Assembly (NCBI GenBank): GCA_949318235.1 | Contig: OX439137.1 | Span: forward strand, 14,087,291-14,151,290 | Source: Ecdyonurus torrentis | Taxonomy: Eukaryota; Arthropoda; Insecta; Ephemeroptera; Heptageniidae | Length of the DNA: 64,000 bases | Direction of reading: 5' to 3' | Shown: in pieces, positions 47,347 through 58,142 of the stretch | Numbering within the stretch: position 1 is the stretch's first letter | How the letters are laid out: every line of letters starts with the position of its first letter | Notes under the pieces: generated by a model | What the model was told of the DNA's origin: nothing | The model's database searches: none | The model's input: the letters and a program-made list of their open reading frames with translations, nothing else | Made by a program: the position numbers and the translations under genes

Positions 47347-50300
47347 CTGTGACAATCACACAAAAAATTATTTTTTTATGTTAACTGGCATTTAAGCTCA
47401 TTTTTATGCAACCAACTAAAACAAGGCCTTTTAATTAAATTTACTGTATCAATAAATTCTTGTACTATAAATGTTTGATAGAAAATTATAGGAGAAAACT
47501 AGCAAGCACTAAAGTAAAGAAGTCTCATAGTTTTGGTGAAATTTTTATAGCACAGAAAACGACAATAAAGCAAAAAATATCACAGCTTGGATAGCTTTTG
47601 ACACTTAACTCCAAGAGAAACACAGACCTTACACTTACAGAGAAACTATGAATGATCCTATCCTTTCCTTTTAAATTTATCACACCTAGCCACGATAGTT
47701 TATTTTCCTTAATATCTCTAATTCTTGCATTGCTAAATTATTATATTTTAGATTATAATTAATTGGGGTGCAATTTAACTTAAATTAAGATTCTTACCTG
47801 CCGTGACAAAGCTAATGCTTGCTGAAGTTCTAGTTGAAATTTCTGCTCTGCATGCCACTCAGCCAGCTTGCTGCGCAGCTGTGTGTTTGCAGTTTGTGCA
47901 GTGAGTGCAAGTTTATCACTCTGCTGTAACAAGTGCAGGCAAGAGGAACACACACTCTGAGGCATCTCCACCTCTCCTTCAACCACCTGTCATTTTTTTA
48001 CGACATTAATACAGTACACATATGATACAACCTTTAACTATTACTTTTAAGTTTGATAAAATTTAAAGAAAAGAATAGAGGAAAGCAGCAAGTGCCTTAC
48101 CATAGCAAAGACACCAAAAAGTTTAGTAGGTTAGCAAAGAGATAATAATCACATATTGGATGGCTTTTGGAACTAAATCTCCAAAAGCAACGGAGTATGT
48201 GTATCCAATGGAGTGGTCCATCCAATTTGCATTTACTATCTTTGTGCTAGCAAGATTTTCTTCAAACTGTGTGACTCTTTACTATGGCACAACCCTTTCT
48301 GTTTGCGCTCTTTGCATTTCTGTCATAAAGAATAAAATGTGCAAAATATCACTTTTCAAAATTACATCATAGGCCTATATATAGGCCTATAGTGAGATTG
48401 TTTTAAAAAATGTGAAAGAAAAAAATAATAATAAAAGTAAAAACTAAGCATTACTGTATCAGAATATGCAGTAAGAAAAATTTATCTTATGAGCAAATTG
48501 CAAATAATTTATGTACCTTGATGTCCAGAAACTTTTCCATCAGTCGTTGACATCTGATAGCACAGCCCTCATCACTGAAAATCTTCAATAAGTTTGCCTC
48601 TTCATTGGCACAAACTCTGCATAAATTCTGCAAGCTGAAGGTAACGCGTTCTTCTTCAACTTTCACTTCATCTCCAGTATCACATGTTGGCAAGCCTTGT
48701 TTCTAAAACCAACAGAATAAAATGTACCGTAATTATATTTTACAAAAAAAAAATAATAATAAAAAATAAAATAAATGGGAATACTTGCGTTTATAATTAA
48801 TTGAATTTTAAGAATAGAGAATTTTGATGAGAGGCATATTGTTAACATAATTATTAAAATAATTTATAACATTATCATTAAGATTATTTTGTAACTGACT
48901 GTGTACTGTAAAACAGTTGGGTTAAATTGAGAGGTTGTATGCCTAGGCTGACCAGACGTCCCGACTTTCCCGGGACAATCCCGATTTTGACCCCTTGTCC
49001 CGGCTAAAAATTGAAATGTCCCGATTTCTAATGAAGGGAAAAAATACAAAATGCAAGAGAAAAAATGAAAAAATTATTAAAAAATCTATAAAACACGCAC
49101 AAAATATTTATTTTAATATAAAAATATCGTGATTTTTCAAGAACTATATCAATTAATAGCAGAGGTTAAAATCGTTGTCAAGATAAATTAAATGAAAGTG
49201 CCATTCTGAAATTCTTTTTCTTCACTTTAAGGAAATTTGCGTTTTTTTTTTTTTTTTTTTTTTTTTTTCTTTTCTCATTTGCTGGGTAGATGGTTAAAAT
49301 ATTAGTCACAAAAAAAAAAAAAATCAATGCTATATTATTTATTAAAATTACAATTTTTGGATCAAATTTTAATAACTGTTCGACAAAAAAAAAAAAAAAA
49401 AAAAAAAAAAATCGCCTTTGAAGCAAAAAAGTTAAATATATTTAAAATTTATGTTTAAAAAAAAAACGAATGTAGCTCTATATAATAATTTTTTCTATAG
49501 AAAAATTAATTTTTAGATTTTTATTTCAATAATGGCCATTTGAAAAAGGATCAAAACACACTTAAAAATTGGGGACCACGCCCCCTTTTATTAAAATTTT
49601 TCGCTTCGGCGGGGCCCCCTCCCCCACGTCCCAAGTTGCCTCTCTCCTAGGGTCAAAGTGTCCCGATTTTGCCTCTAAATAAAATGGTCAGCCTATGTAT
49701 GCCTGATTTCGCCCAATAAAATATGTTAATTATTATTATTATTATTGGACAAAAGACTTGATGCAAATTTACTATTTATTTATTAATAAAGTTGATAACT
49801 TATCAACTACATGTAAATATCAATAAACAAAGTTTTGATAAAAGAAGCACAAAGATAGATTGAAAAAAATTGAGACGAGATGAACATCAGTGCCTGTTGT
49901 AAAATGCTCACCTCACTCCAAAATATCTGTGTGTTTCTATTCTAACAAAACTTTCTTGTTGAGATAGTAAGGAAAATAATCCATCGCAGTTAGGTACGGT
50001 AAAAACTTTCTTCTTACTATTTTAATGTTTATTTATTTTATTAGGCATCACAGATGGTTTTTCCTACAGGAATATTCATATACAGACAAAAGGCCCTACG
50101 ACAAAAGACCCTACCTGTGTGCCGCTCGCCAATATGCTTTACCTGTGCGCACAGCCAAGGCCTTTAGTCCGAGGGCCTTTTGTCCGCGGACCTTCTGACA
50201 GACATTCGGAATATTAAAGTCTAATAAAAGCAATATTGATAAAGTACAATGTACCTACAAATTTTGCTATTGCAGTATTCTCCAACTTTTACTTGCTTTA

Positions 50301-53300
50301 TAAACGCAATATTTGTAGTACCAAAATCAAAGAACAAAGGTTTCAATTAGTATAGTACATACCTCATTTCCAATCATTATATGATATTCAGCATCATCAG
50401 AGGATTCTAATTTACAAATCACAGGGATTTCAGGAAGTGGCTCATTATCGTCAAACATTTCAATATCTTCGTTTTCAAGATCTAATGGTAGCATTTTCAA
50501 CTTTCTCTTCTTAGCATTTTTCTCAAAGCTTAAGTTTAGCTGCAAAATAGTTCAAATATATATATTTTTTTTTAATTTATTTAAAACACAAAGATTACAA
50601 ACATATTCATTTCATATGTCACATATAACCTTTGCTTCAGAGAGCATAGCTCGTGTTGAAGCAAAACATAAAGAAAAAATATACTTAAAGAAAGAAAGAT
50701 ACATAATTAATTGTCTAAGGTGGAATACTAGAGTTAACAAACTCTAGAGAAAAAAAGAAATAATAATAATTATCAAACAATAATAATAATAATTGTATCA
50801 TACACGTATGTTAGATTATTCTCACATATACATGCATATCATTGCATGTTAAATATATAATTTTTTAATTTTTTCTTAAATATAAAGAAGCTCTTTTCAT
50901 TTTTTAGCTGTACAGGTAGTTCATTGAATAAATGAGTAGCTTTTGTTAATACAGCCATTGTACCAATATTAGATCTTCGAAAGTCAATATGTATATCTTT
51001 GGCTTGTCTTGTATTATAGTTATGAATTTCCTCATTAAAGATAATTTCAAAATCATTTTTTATTAAGTTGTTTACAATTTTATACATAAGAGTGATTAAG
51101 GCCAAATTATTCATACTTTTTATATTTAATTTTTTTGTTTCTTTATAAAGTTCACATGTATTTTTTCTTATTGGATAATTATAGATAATTTTTATGACTT
51201 TATTTTGCATTCTTTTAATACTGATTAGTTCGTTTTCGTATGCATTACCCCATATACCCACTAAGTAATTTAAATGTGAATGTACAAATGCATTATAAAT
51301 ATGATTTTTTACAATTTGAGGCATATAATTTTTTGCTCTCCATAGAATACCAATAATGGGTGCAATCTTTTTTTTTTATGCTAGTAATATGATTATTAAA
51401 TTTTAATTTTGAGTCAATGGTAAGACCTAAATATTTATATTTATAAACTTTTTCAAGATATGTTTTGTTTATTTTTGGTGATAAAATAGATAAGTTTTAA
51501 TCCTCAGATCTAGTTATTATCATGTACTTAGTTTTATCCACATTCATTGTCAAATAATTTGAATTGAACCACTGATTTAAGAGTTCTAAATCATGTTCCA
51601 TATCTTTTACAATTTCCATTTCGTTATTTTTTTCATACATTAAACAAATGTCATCTGCGTAAATTACCAATTTACCTCTAAGTTTTAGTTTACAGAGGTC
51701 ATTTATGTAAATTATAAAAAATTTTGGGGAGGTTGTCCCTCCTTGTTGAATGCAAAAGTTTAAATATTTTATTTCACTATATTGATCATCAATTAGTACA
51801 GTTTGTTTTCTACCTGTAAGGTAAGAAAGAAATAATTTTAAGAATTTATCTTTAATACCCATTTTTTGAATCTTGTCAATTAAATAGCTCATTTTTACTG
51901 TATCAAATGCTTTGGACAAATCAATAAAGAGCAAACCTGCTTTACTATTACTAGTGTTGTCCAAATGCATCTGAAGTCTATTTATGACTGATGATGCTGT
52001 AGCTTCAGTACTTGATTTTTTTGTAAATGCATATTGATCATTTGAAAGTATATTATTGATTTCAATAAATTTCATGAGTCTATCATCAAAGATTTTATCA
52101 AAAATTTTAGCTATTACTGACAATATGGAAATAGGTCTGTAATTACTTGTTGTTTTATCACCAGATTTAAATATTGGGATAACTTTTGCAATTTTAAGTT
52201 TTTCTGGATATTCTCCTGAATTAATTATTTTATTTATTATTATTGCTAGTGGGGGAGATAGTTCATTTGCACATTCTTGTAAAACTTTAGTATTAATACA
52301 ATCATATCCAGGAGAGGAATTGGGTTTTAATTTCAATATTACACTTTTAATTTCTTTAGGACAAGTTTTATAAAAATAAAATGAATTTTGAGTATTTATT
52401 TCTAGAGTTTTTAAATCCTTTGTAAATGGAACTTTTTTTGCTAGATTTTCTCCCACAGAGCAAAAATAATCATTAAGATAATTAGCTTTTGTTTTTGAAT
52501 CTGTTATAATACTACCATCACTCATTCTCACCAGTTTGTGAATTTTTTTCTTTATTTTGATTTTTATTATTTTTATTATATAAAATTTTATTGATATTTG
52601 ACCATAACTCTTTAGGATTTTTAGCTTTCATACATTGATTATTTAAGAATTCTGATTTAGCCTCCCTTTTTAGATTAGTTACCAAATTAAGTTGTTTTTT
52701 ATATACATTTGTTTAAGTAGTATTATAGTAGTATTATATTTAAGTAGTATTATAGGGGTAGTATTATAACAGATGCGAATATAAGATTTAGAAGCTTTAG
52801 ATGATAAAAAAAAGTAGCAGTTAGAAATTTAAGAAAAATAATGAAGCTACTCCATACTGTAAATTATTATAATAATTGATAAGTCAATTTTTCATTAATA
52901 TCTAATATTGACTAAAAGAAAGGAACAACTGTTTTGAAGCCAACTTTAAGAGATTCCGTCTACATCTGCTTCCGTTTCAACGTATTGTGCATGCGTAGTA
53001 AGTAGAAACAGAAGTAGATGTGAGCAAAATCGCTTATTGTCGGCCTCAAAATAGTTGTTACTTTACTAGTGAATTACAATAATAATGATCAAATATTTAA
53101 AATAATGTAATAAAACATTATACATTATGTTTTTATAAAAATTAGCTAGGAAGGAATGCCCATCTGACCCCATTATATATGATCAAACATTTTTCACTAA
53201 GATGATAGTTACTTTGTTAAAAAAATTATTAAGGAAGAGACAGTGGTAAAAATATCACGTTATTATTATGACAGCGATAGTAATCTAGCTCTCTGATTGG

Positions 53301-53864
53301 CCAGTGGGTTGCTACTTAGCCAATCAGAGCTAGTTTATTATTGCTGTCACAATAAAAACGCGTTATTTTTACCACGGTCTCTACTTTTATCGCACATATT
53401 TCATAATATATCACCTTCTTTGTATTAGATTCTAACAAACTCACATCTTCTACTGTGAGTTCATACTCTGGTGTGGACTGTCTACTCTTGTTTGCTGCTT
53501 GTTTATGGGGTGCCACTAAGTCCTCCGAGGGTATAGCAGATTTCAATAACACAACTGATACACCTGTAAATTAAGAGTGATTGTTTTTTAATAAAAGTAA
53601 ATATAAAATTGTGAGTATTTAACAAATTTATACTCAGTTAAAAATAAAAACTATGAAATGATACACACTAACACTGTGCTATAAAAAAAATAATTCTATG
53701 GTACACAGCTCTGGCCAAAAGTTCCCGAACGACACCAATTTACGTATACACCATTAAATAAAATTTAAATGTCAAAACTTTTCAATACCTATCGTCTCTT
53801 TCAAAAATATTAAATTTATGCTTTCCTTACAAAAGTCTGACAAATTTTACTATAATTGGGATAC

Positions 53865-53902
<38 letters not shown>

Positions 53903-54707
53903 CGTTTTTTAACATTAATAAATGAGAAACTAATATGAAATTTCTAAACTTACCCCTGCTAAGATATCTAATTCTACAATTATCAGGCTTGAAATGTTGA
54001 GAACAGATTTTTAATGGCGATGACTTGAATTTTTCATTATTTTCATCAATGCCAATCAATCCAAGCCATGCTTGTCTTCTTTGCACTTCTCTTATTTCTC
54101 CAGATTCATCTGTGCATGTAAATTTACCATAACTGTTTTCTTTTGGTAATTCAAATAACTCAACACCATCAAATTCATTCAATTTACAGTGGGCAATTTT
54201 ACAATAATTATTTTCATCATAAATTATTTGTTTATCATTGGCAATATATTCTATGTGAATTTCATCATTCTTGTATTCTGTTGGATATTTGTTTTTAACA
54301 TCATTCAGTATTAGGGTTATTGCATTTTGGATTCCAATGCTTGCAAAATCTGATTTTGAAGTTTTAGATATATTTTTAAGTTTTAAACTAGGAATAGAAT
54401 TAGGTTTTAATGTTTTAACCTTGTTTTTCTGTTTCACTATAAAGTCAGATTTTTTAAAATGATTTTCACAAACTCTCCAATTAGAATAAGAGTGTTCTAG
54501 ATCTTGTTTCTTAGGATTTACAACCATTAACCATTTTTTACATGTTTCTGGATTACGAGGGAACAGGAAATATCCTCGAACCTTGTTACGAGGGATCTTT
54601 GACTTAATAGCATTTTCTTTTTGAAGCTTGCAGAAATTTTTAATTCCTCTTAAACTGTTCTCACATTCTGGAACTACACAGTAATATTCCAATTTACTTT
54701 GACCCAT
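45478..54707 (-). CDS. THAP-THAP-ZAD-C2H2 zinc-finger protein (6 coding exons)
   Basis: The coding exons on the minus strand are 54707-53954, 53563-53415, 50539-50363, 48702-48517, 47986-47798 and 47346-45478. All junctions are GT-AG with matching phase (1, then 0 throughout), giving about 1,107 residues. Two THAP-type C2CH fingers occupy roughly residues 9-100 and 160-245. They are followed by an acidic/basic linker, a ZAD (C-x2-C in exon 4, C-x2-C in exon 5) and about 16 C2H2 fingers in the last exon. THAP and C2H2 domains bind DNA and ZAD domains dimerise (family knowledge), so this is most likely a nuclear DNA-binding regulator. The start chosen is the ATG at 54707, just before the first THAP cysteine. 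I do not recognise an orthologue by name. Confidence 0.85.
47488..47676. mobile_element. Diverged TIR element, family R1 copy 4
   Basis: The left end ATAGGAGAAAACTAGCAAGC and the right end ATCCTATCCTTTCC resemble family R1. The centre, GCTTGGATAGCTTTTGACAC, matches the centre of the 48067 copy. It is old and lies in the intron between the ZAD and C2H2 exons. Confidence 0.5.
47798..47986 (-). CDS. ZAD exon, second half
   Basis: The exon is 189 nt, phase 0, after GACAG and before GTAAGA. It encodes MPQSVCSSCLHLLQQSDKLA, which supplies the second C-x2-C of the ZAD, and then a helix with many Gln and Leu (FQLELQQALALSRQ), the usual end of the domain. Confidence 0.85.
48067..48267. mobile_element. 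Diverged TIR element, family R1 copy 3
   Basis: The left arm is GAATAGAGGAAAGCAGCAAG then TGCCTTACCATAGCAAAG. The right arm includes TTTGTGCTAGCAAGATTTTC. The centre is palindromic (TTGGATGGCTTTTGGA / TCCAAAAGCAACGGAG). It lies in the intron inside the ZAD. Confidence 0.55.
48517..48702 (-). CDS. ZAD exon, first half
   Basis: The exon is 186 nt, phase 0, after TTTTAG and before GTACAT. It encodes the first zinc-binding pair of a ZAD, NLCRVCANEEANLLKIFSDE, followed by the conserved hydrophobic helix RCQRLMEKFLDIK. The second cysteine pair is in the next exon, a usual ZAD gene structure. Confidence 0.85.
48944..49695. mobile_element. Non-autonomous hAT-type transposon (752 bp)
   Basis: The ends are perfect 11-base inverted repeats, TAGGCTGACCA...TGGTCAGCCTA, and the subterminal CCCGATTTTG blocks are also repeated inversely. 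The element is flanked on both sides by the identical 8 bases TGTATGCC (48936-48943 and 49696-49703). An 8-bp target duplication and a TAG-starting TIR are the signature of the hAT superfamily. No transposase is encoded; the interior is AT-rich with homopolymers. It lies in the intron between the linker exon and the first ZAD exon. Confidence 0.9.
50088..50213. mobile_element. MITE-like inverted repeat with AAAAGGCCCT ends
   Basis: ACAAAAGGCCCTACGACAAA at the left pairs with the right end, which on the other strand reads GGACAAAAGGCCCTCGGACT. The loop is GC-rich (GTGTGCCGCTCGCC) compared with the surroundings. Confidence 0.6.
50363..50539 (-). CDS. Basic/acidic linker exon of the THAP/ZAD gene
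   Basis: The exon is 177 nt, phase 0 at both ends, after TTTTGCAG and before GTATGT. It encodes a basic cluster (FEKNAKKRKLKMLPL, a possible nuclear localisation signal) and an acidic stretch (ENEDIEMFDDNEPLPEIP). The intron upstream of it holds a LINE. Confidence 0.75.
50765..52720 (-). mobile_element. Degenerate, 5'-truncated LINE (reverse transcriptase) in intron 2 of the THAP/ZAD gene
   Basis: The minus strand carries non-LTR retrotransposon ORF2 remains. The frame 52531-51497 holds reverse-transcriptase blocks: PGYDCINTKVL, YRPISILSVIAKIFDKI, the FIDLSKAFDTV block, QGGTTSP and the catalytic YADD. After a TAA at 51499-51497 the same frame continues with YLGLTIDSKLKFNNHI, then shifts at a ten-T run (51368-51377) into 51324-50839, the C-terminal region (FVHSHLNYLVGIWGNAY, YNTRQAKDIHI). 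No endonuclease domain is present. The 3' end runs into an ATT-rich repeat near 50765-50800. It is dead by at least one stop and one frameshift. The style is CR1/L2/Jockey-like, but the clade was not determined. Confidence 0.85.
52916..53073. mobile_element. Palindromic MITE, copy 2 (family P170)
   Basis: AAAGGAACAACTGTTTTGAA at the left and CTCAAAATAGTTGTTACTTT at the right match the copy at 14340-14508, with GTGCATGCGTAGTAAGTA in the centre. It is clearly more diverged than copy 1, hence probably older. Confidence 0.8.
53230..53392. mobile_element. Palindromic MITE next to a THAP/ZAD exon
   Basis: AGAGACAGTGGTAAAAATAT pairs with the right end (ATTTTTACCACGGTCTCTAC), TGACAGC with GCTGTCA, and the inner AGCTCTCTGATTGGC with GCCAATCAGAGCT. 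It ends about 20 bases before the donor of the exon 53563-53415. Confidence 0.8.
53415..53563 (-). CDS. Linker exon of the THAP/ZAD gene
   Basis: This exon starts in phase 1 after a TTACAG acceptor and ends in phase 0 before GTGATA. It encodes about 49 residues with QAANKSRQSTPEYELTVEDV and no recognised domain. It joins exactly to the exons on either side. A palindromic MITE (53230-53390) lies immediately downstream. Confidence 0.7.
53701..53760. mobile_element. Tc1-like terminal repeat, solitary end
   Basis: CTCTGGCCAAAAGTTCCCGA resembles the CTCTGG-CAAAAGTTTCC ends of the element at 61041-61163 and the window-end sequence at 63932. No partner end was found nearby. Confidence 0.4.
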
Positions 54708-54757
54708 TATCACAATTTTCTCTTCTTCAAATCGGGAATTTCTGAAACCTACGATAA
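53954..54757 (-). CDS. Exon with two THAP-type domains
   Basis: An acceptor TAG lies at about 54758 and the coding part starts at the ATG at 54707-54705. The first THAP has YYCVVPEC, then TCKKWLMVVN with the invariant Trp, CENHF and the downstream Pro. The second, less typical, has YCKIAHC, LFELP, RRQAWLGLIG and ICSQHF. The exon ends in phase 1 at GTAAGT (53953). A (T)26 tract in the following intron was included in a naive reading frame and is not coding. Confidence 0.85.
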
Positions 54758-55898
54758 AAGCAATTGAAATGAAAATCAACAAAAAGTTTAAAACACAGAT
54801 GGCTATAATATAGGTAGTGATTTTAAGTCATATAAATGAATGTATGTACAGTTTGTTGCCAAAGGTTACATAAAAATGTCCCTTTTAAAGAAAGAGGCTC
54901 AAATAACTTTATCTATGGTGCAAAATTCATGTATGTATATCATGTACGGCATTATTATGTATTTGTTCATCTCCAGGACAGTGAATTGGAATGGATTGCC
55001 AATGAACTTAATTGGTAAACAGTGATACTTGTAAGTCATTTAGTGGAAATCTTAAGAAACTACTGTGGGGAAACAGTGAGCCACCGCAGCTGGGCCCAGG
55101 CTGGGTCTGCATTTAGTTTAGTTAGTTTAGTTTAATTTATTGTTAACCAAAAACAGGCAGTTTTACATACTTGCCCAATACATTGGTGGTACACACAGAG
55201 TACATTCATTATATTATAAGATACAAATAAGAGTGGAATACAAATTAAAATTACACGTTAAAGTATTATTGATTTGTTAAATTAAGTGATTTGTTCACTT
55301 AAATCTAAATCAGTCTGCACAATCCATGATATGCAATGCACACACAATGGTTGTGTATTCATGCATGTGTAGATAATGGAAATAATAAATAAATCAATAA
55401 ATATTCGTTATTAAAGCATCGAAACCAGCAAAATTCCGCTGGTCTCGGGTGTCTCGGGAGTCGGGATGCATAATGTTATGTATGCAATGCATAATTGTAA
55501 TTGCATATATGTACCGCAAGGAAATGAAAAACCTGCACAACTATAGACTGAAAAGCATTACTAAAATTGCAGTTTATTCAATTCATGTCGGTACATACAT
55601 ATGCGGCATAAAATATGTATGAATTAAAATTATGATTCAGTATTTTGAAACATGCAACCATCAATTAAAAAAGCAATACTATAAATTAACATCTACGTTA
55701 TAATGCTGGTTATAGTAAATTTAAATAGCTATAACTGTTTAAAAGAGAACAATAATATATGCATGGTGTGGCGTGGCAGCTAGAAAGGCGCCACGTACTC
55801 ACGGTCACGGCAACCAATAAAATGCACTTTATGCTTTTTCCTCTCGAAACAATATAAAATTTTCTTTACAATTTGATTTGCTTGATAACAGTTCTTAC

Positions 55899-56035
55899 CT
55901 ATAGCAGATTAGGAATGTTAAGCTGCAACGTAATATTAATGAAAGTTAGGAAAAATGTAGAAGAACTTGATTTTTTTGACATTTTAACCGCCATATTTGT
56001 TTTTACAGCTGAAGTTTCAAAGCCGCGAAAATGTT
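55899..56035 (-). promoter_or_regulatory. Candidate 5' UTR exon and promoter of the THAP/ZAD gene
   Basis: Upstream of the THAP exon on the minus strand, a strong donor (TATAG then GTAAGAAC) ends a locally CpG-containing stretch. The stretch holds AAATATGGCGG, an ATG in a good context at 55994. The small frame from that ATG (31 codons) ends in TAG exactly at the splice site, so it would be an upstream ORF in a non-coding first exon. The next acceptor would be at about 54758. This is inferred from motifs only. Confidence 0.35.
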
Positions 56036-56111
56036 TAATTTAAATTTTTAGGAAAACCTTTGAAGCAAAATACAACCAGAGATAACCTACAGAATACAAC
56101 CTAGCACGCAC

Positions 56112-56225
56112 TAATGATGTTCGTAAACCCTGTTCTCTTGCACCAAAAAATGCGCATTCCATTTGAATAACCATACGCGATCGTCATTTTTGGTGCAGAG
56201 AACAGGGTTTACGAACAGCATTATT
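56112..56225. mobile_element. Palindromic MITE, copy 2 (family G112)
   Basis: The left end ATGTTCGTAAACCCTGTTCT and the right end AACAGGGTTTACGAACAGCA flank the same interior as the 34457 copy, read in the other orientation (GCATTCCATTTGAATAACCA). Only a few bases differ. It lies just upstream of the candidate first exon of the THAP/ZAD gene. Confidence 0.9.
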
Positions 56226-56583
56226 AATTACTGTGAACCTAGCAGTGACCTACAACCAAAACTCTCTATGCCTATACAACCTTCGTCCACTTTTGGAGGT
56301 GTCACGCAGGTGTTGTTTTTTATATGTAATTTTTGGATCAGGAAATTTTTAACATGTTCTTGCTGTAATTTTATTCTTATTTCAAATTACATTTTATTTA
56401 AAAAATAATAATAATAAATAAAAATGCATAGATTAGATATCAATTATATTTTACACTTTATTCTGGAAAATATTATATTATGCATGTTTATATTTTGTGC
56501 ATGCTGTTTATTTGTTTTTCATAGAAATTTTTACGACTTTTATCACACATCTCTCTATTATTTATTCAATCAAAAGTACAAAA

Positions 56584-56646
56584 AGTTAAAACCTGTTCGC
56601 ACGACAGAGTTTTTCACTTGCTCCATTGTGAACAGGTTAATTATAA
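56584..56646. repeat. Small inverted repeat
   Basis: GTTAAAACCTGTTCGCAC pairs with GTGAACAGGTTAATTATAAC around a loop of about 25 bases. Confidence 0.5.
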
Positions 56647-57148
56647 CTGAGGAAAGACTTTAAGAAAAAGGAAGGTAATTTTATTTCATATTCTAAATGT
56701 AATCCTTTTGTTGGCTTGAAGCTATACAATTGCGAATTTCTAATTTTTTACTTCATTAAGTATTTTTAATTAAGTTTTAAAAGTCCTGAAAATGACGTCA
56801 AATGCAACTGCAACTTTCCTATGCCAACAATATAATAATTAAGTTACAGCCTGTGACATCATTTTGCGACTTTCAAAAATTATTTAAAAAATTCAAAATT
56901 TACATATATCGTCGGGTTAGAGCACAAACCATGTATCTACATCAAAAGCCGTTAAGTTGAAATTCTGATCTTATTGTATACTGTGTTGAGCTTTGTTGAT
57001 TTTGTATACACACGGTTTGTTTAAGAAAATGGAATGAAATTACCCCCTAGTTGAAGTCTTCCTCAATGCAAAATAATGATAGTAATTTACAATATTTATT
57101 ATATTATATATTACAAGTTATTAAATAAAATAACAATACCATAATTTA

Positions 57149-57320
57149 AAGGGGCGGATACATCCCAAAATTTTGGAGGGGGCATGAATGTTAATCCTCT
57201 CTAAGGGGCAGGGAGGGGGGGGGGCATAGTAAATATAATATATTTTGAACATTTTTGGGGGGGACTCGAAGGGAACACTCAATCTGTTGCCCTCCTCTCC
57301 CTTTTTGGACCTGCCTCTGG
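57149..57320. mobile_element. TIR element with GGGGCGGAT-type ends
   Basis: AAGGGGCGGATACATCCCAA at the left pairs with the right end, whose other strand reads CCAGAGGCAGGTCCAAAAAG. The interior has G-runs (57209-57221). The pairing is imperfect and no clear TSD was found. Confidence 0.45.
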
Positions 57321-57343
57321 TAATTCAACATACACACACATAC

Positions 57344-57528
57344 TTGATAATCAAAGAAAAGGATAGGAGAAACCAACAAGCGCCTTACCACGATGAGGTC
57401 CGCAGCTCGGTGAAAATCTTGATGGCACAGGTTACACACATAGTGCCATCAAGATTTTCACCGAACTGCAGACCTCATCGTGGTAAGGCGCTTGTTGGTT
57501 TCTCCTATCCTTTTCTTTGATTATCAAT
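57344..57528. mobile_element. Near-perfect palindromic TIR element, family R1 copy 2
   Basis: The arms of about 85 bases start TTGATAATCAAAGAAAAGGA, go on with TAGGAGAAACCAACAAGCGC and CTTACCACGATGAGGTC, and close with the complementary sequence ending TTTTCTTTGATTATCAA. The loop is about 15 bases. The arms are almost identical, so this is the youngest R1 copy. Confidence 0.9.
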
Positions 57529-58142
57529 TCAAACCGAAATGGTTTTAACCTTTCCTAACTAATCACATACACACACATACTTGTTAGATAGTACATAATA
57601 TTATACAGTACGTAACACAGGACTTAACAGAACAAAAAAGTAACTTATTCATAGCAAAGAAATTCTACCTAAAAGTACGTAATTAAAAAAATTAAAAAAA
57701 AAAAATTAATTTTAAGACACGTTATTTAAAGACTGCTAAAAGCATTATTAGAAAACAGGAGCACCAGTGTTTTACATACTTTTAGCATTCAACTCCCAAC
57801 TTTAATTAGCAATTGCTGCAGCAATTCAAGAGCTTATTGACTAACACTTACAGTATTTAACACAAATAGCTCATACATAAAAAGAAAACATATTAAACAT
57901 TACTAAAAAATAATAACATTAAAAGAAAAAATACAATATTTTACGTGTTCCATAAGTTCCCATTACCAGCATCTATTGAGTTAATAAATAATACATTACA
58001 TCCTGGATAAAAGATGATTAAGCACAGACTCTTTCATTTTTAGGTCTAAATCTCACGTTTTTAAATACATCTTATTCCTTTTGAATATAATTAAAAATAT
58101 AATGCAGAAATTAAAAATATTTACATGTATCCAGCATTTAAT

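Larger units (their letters stand above)
54790..58140. other. Region between THAP/ZAD and ankyrin genes
   Basis: Apart from the candidate 5' exon near 55.9-56.0 kb, the stretch holds several elements: a palindromic MITE (56112-56225), a small hairpin element (56584-56646), a GC-rich TIR element (57149-57320) and an R1-family palindrome (57344-57528). No other gene was seen. The two genes lie on the same strand. Confidence 0.6.

Noticed and set aside
53850..53953. Continuation of the THAP frame to a poly-Lys end
   Set aside because: The strong GTAAGT donor at 53953 and the exact phase match to the next exon show this is intron read-through across a poly-T tract.
54836..55025. Two overlapping 60-codon plus-strand frames
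   Set aside because: There are no domain, splice or start-context signs, and the region is intronic or upstream of the THAP exon.
57191..57520. Overlapping frames on both strands of 82-91 codons
   Set aside because: They fall in the TIR element 57149-57320 and the palindrome 57344-57528.
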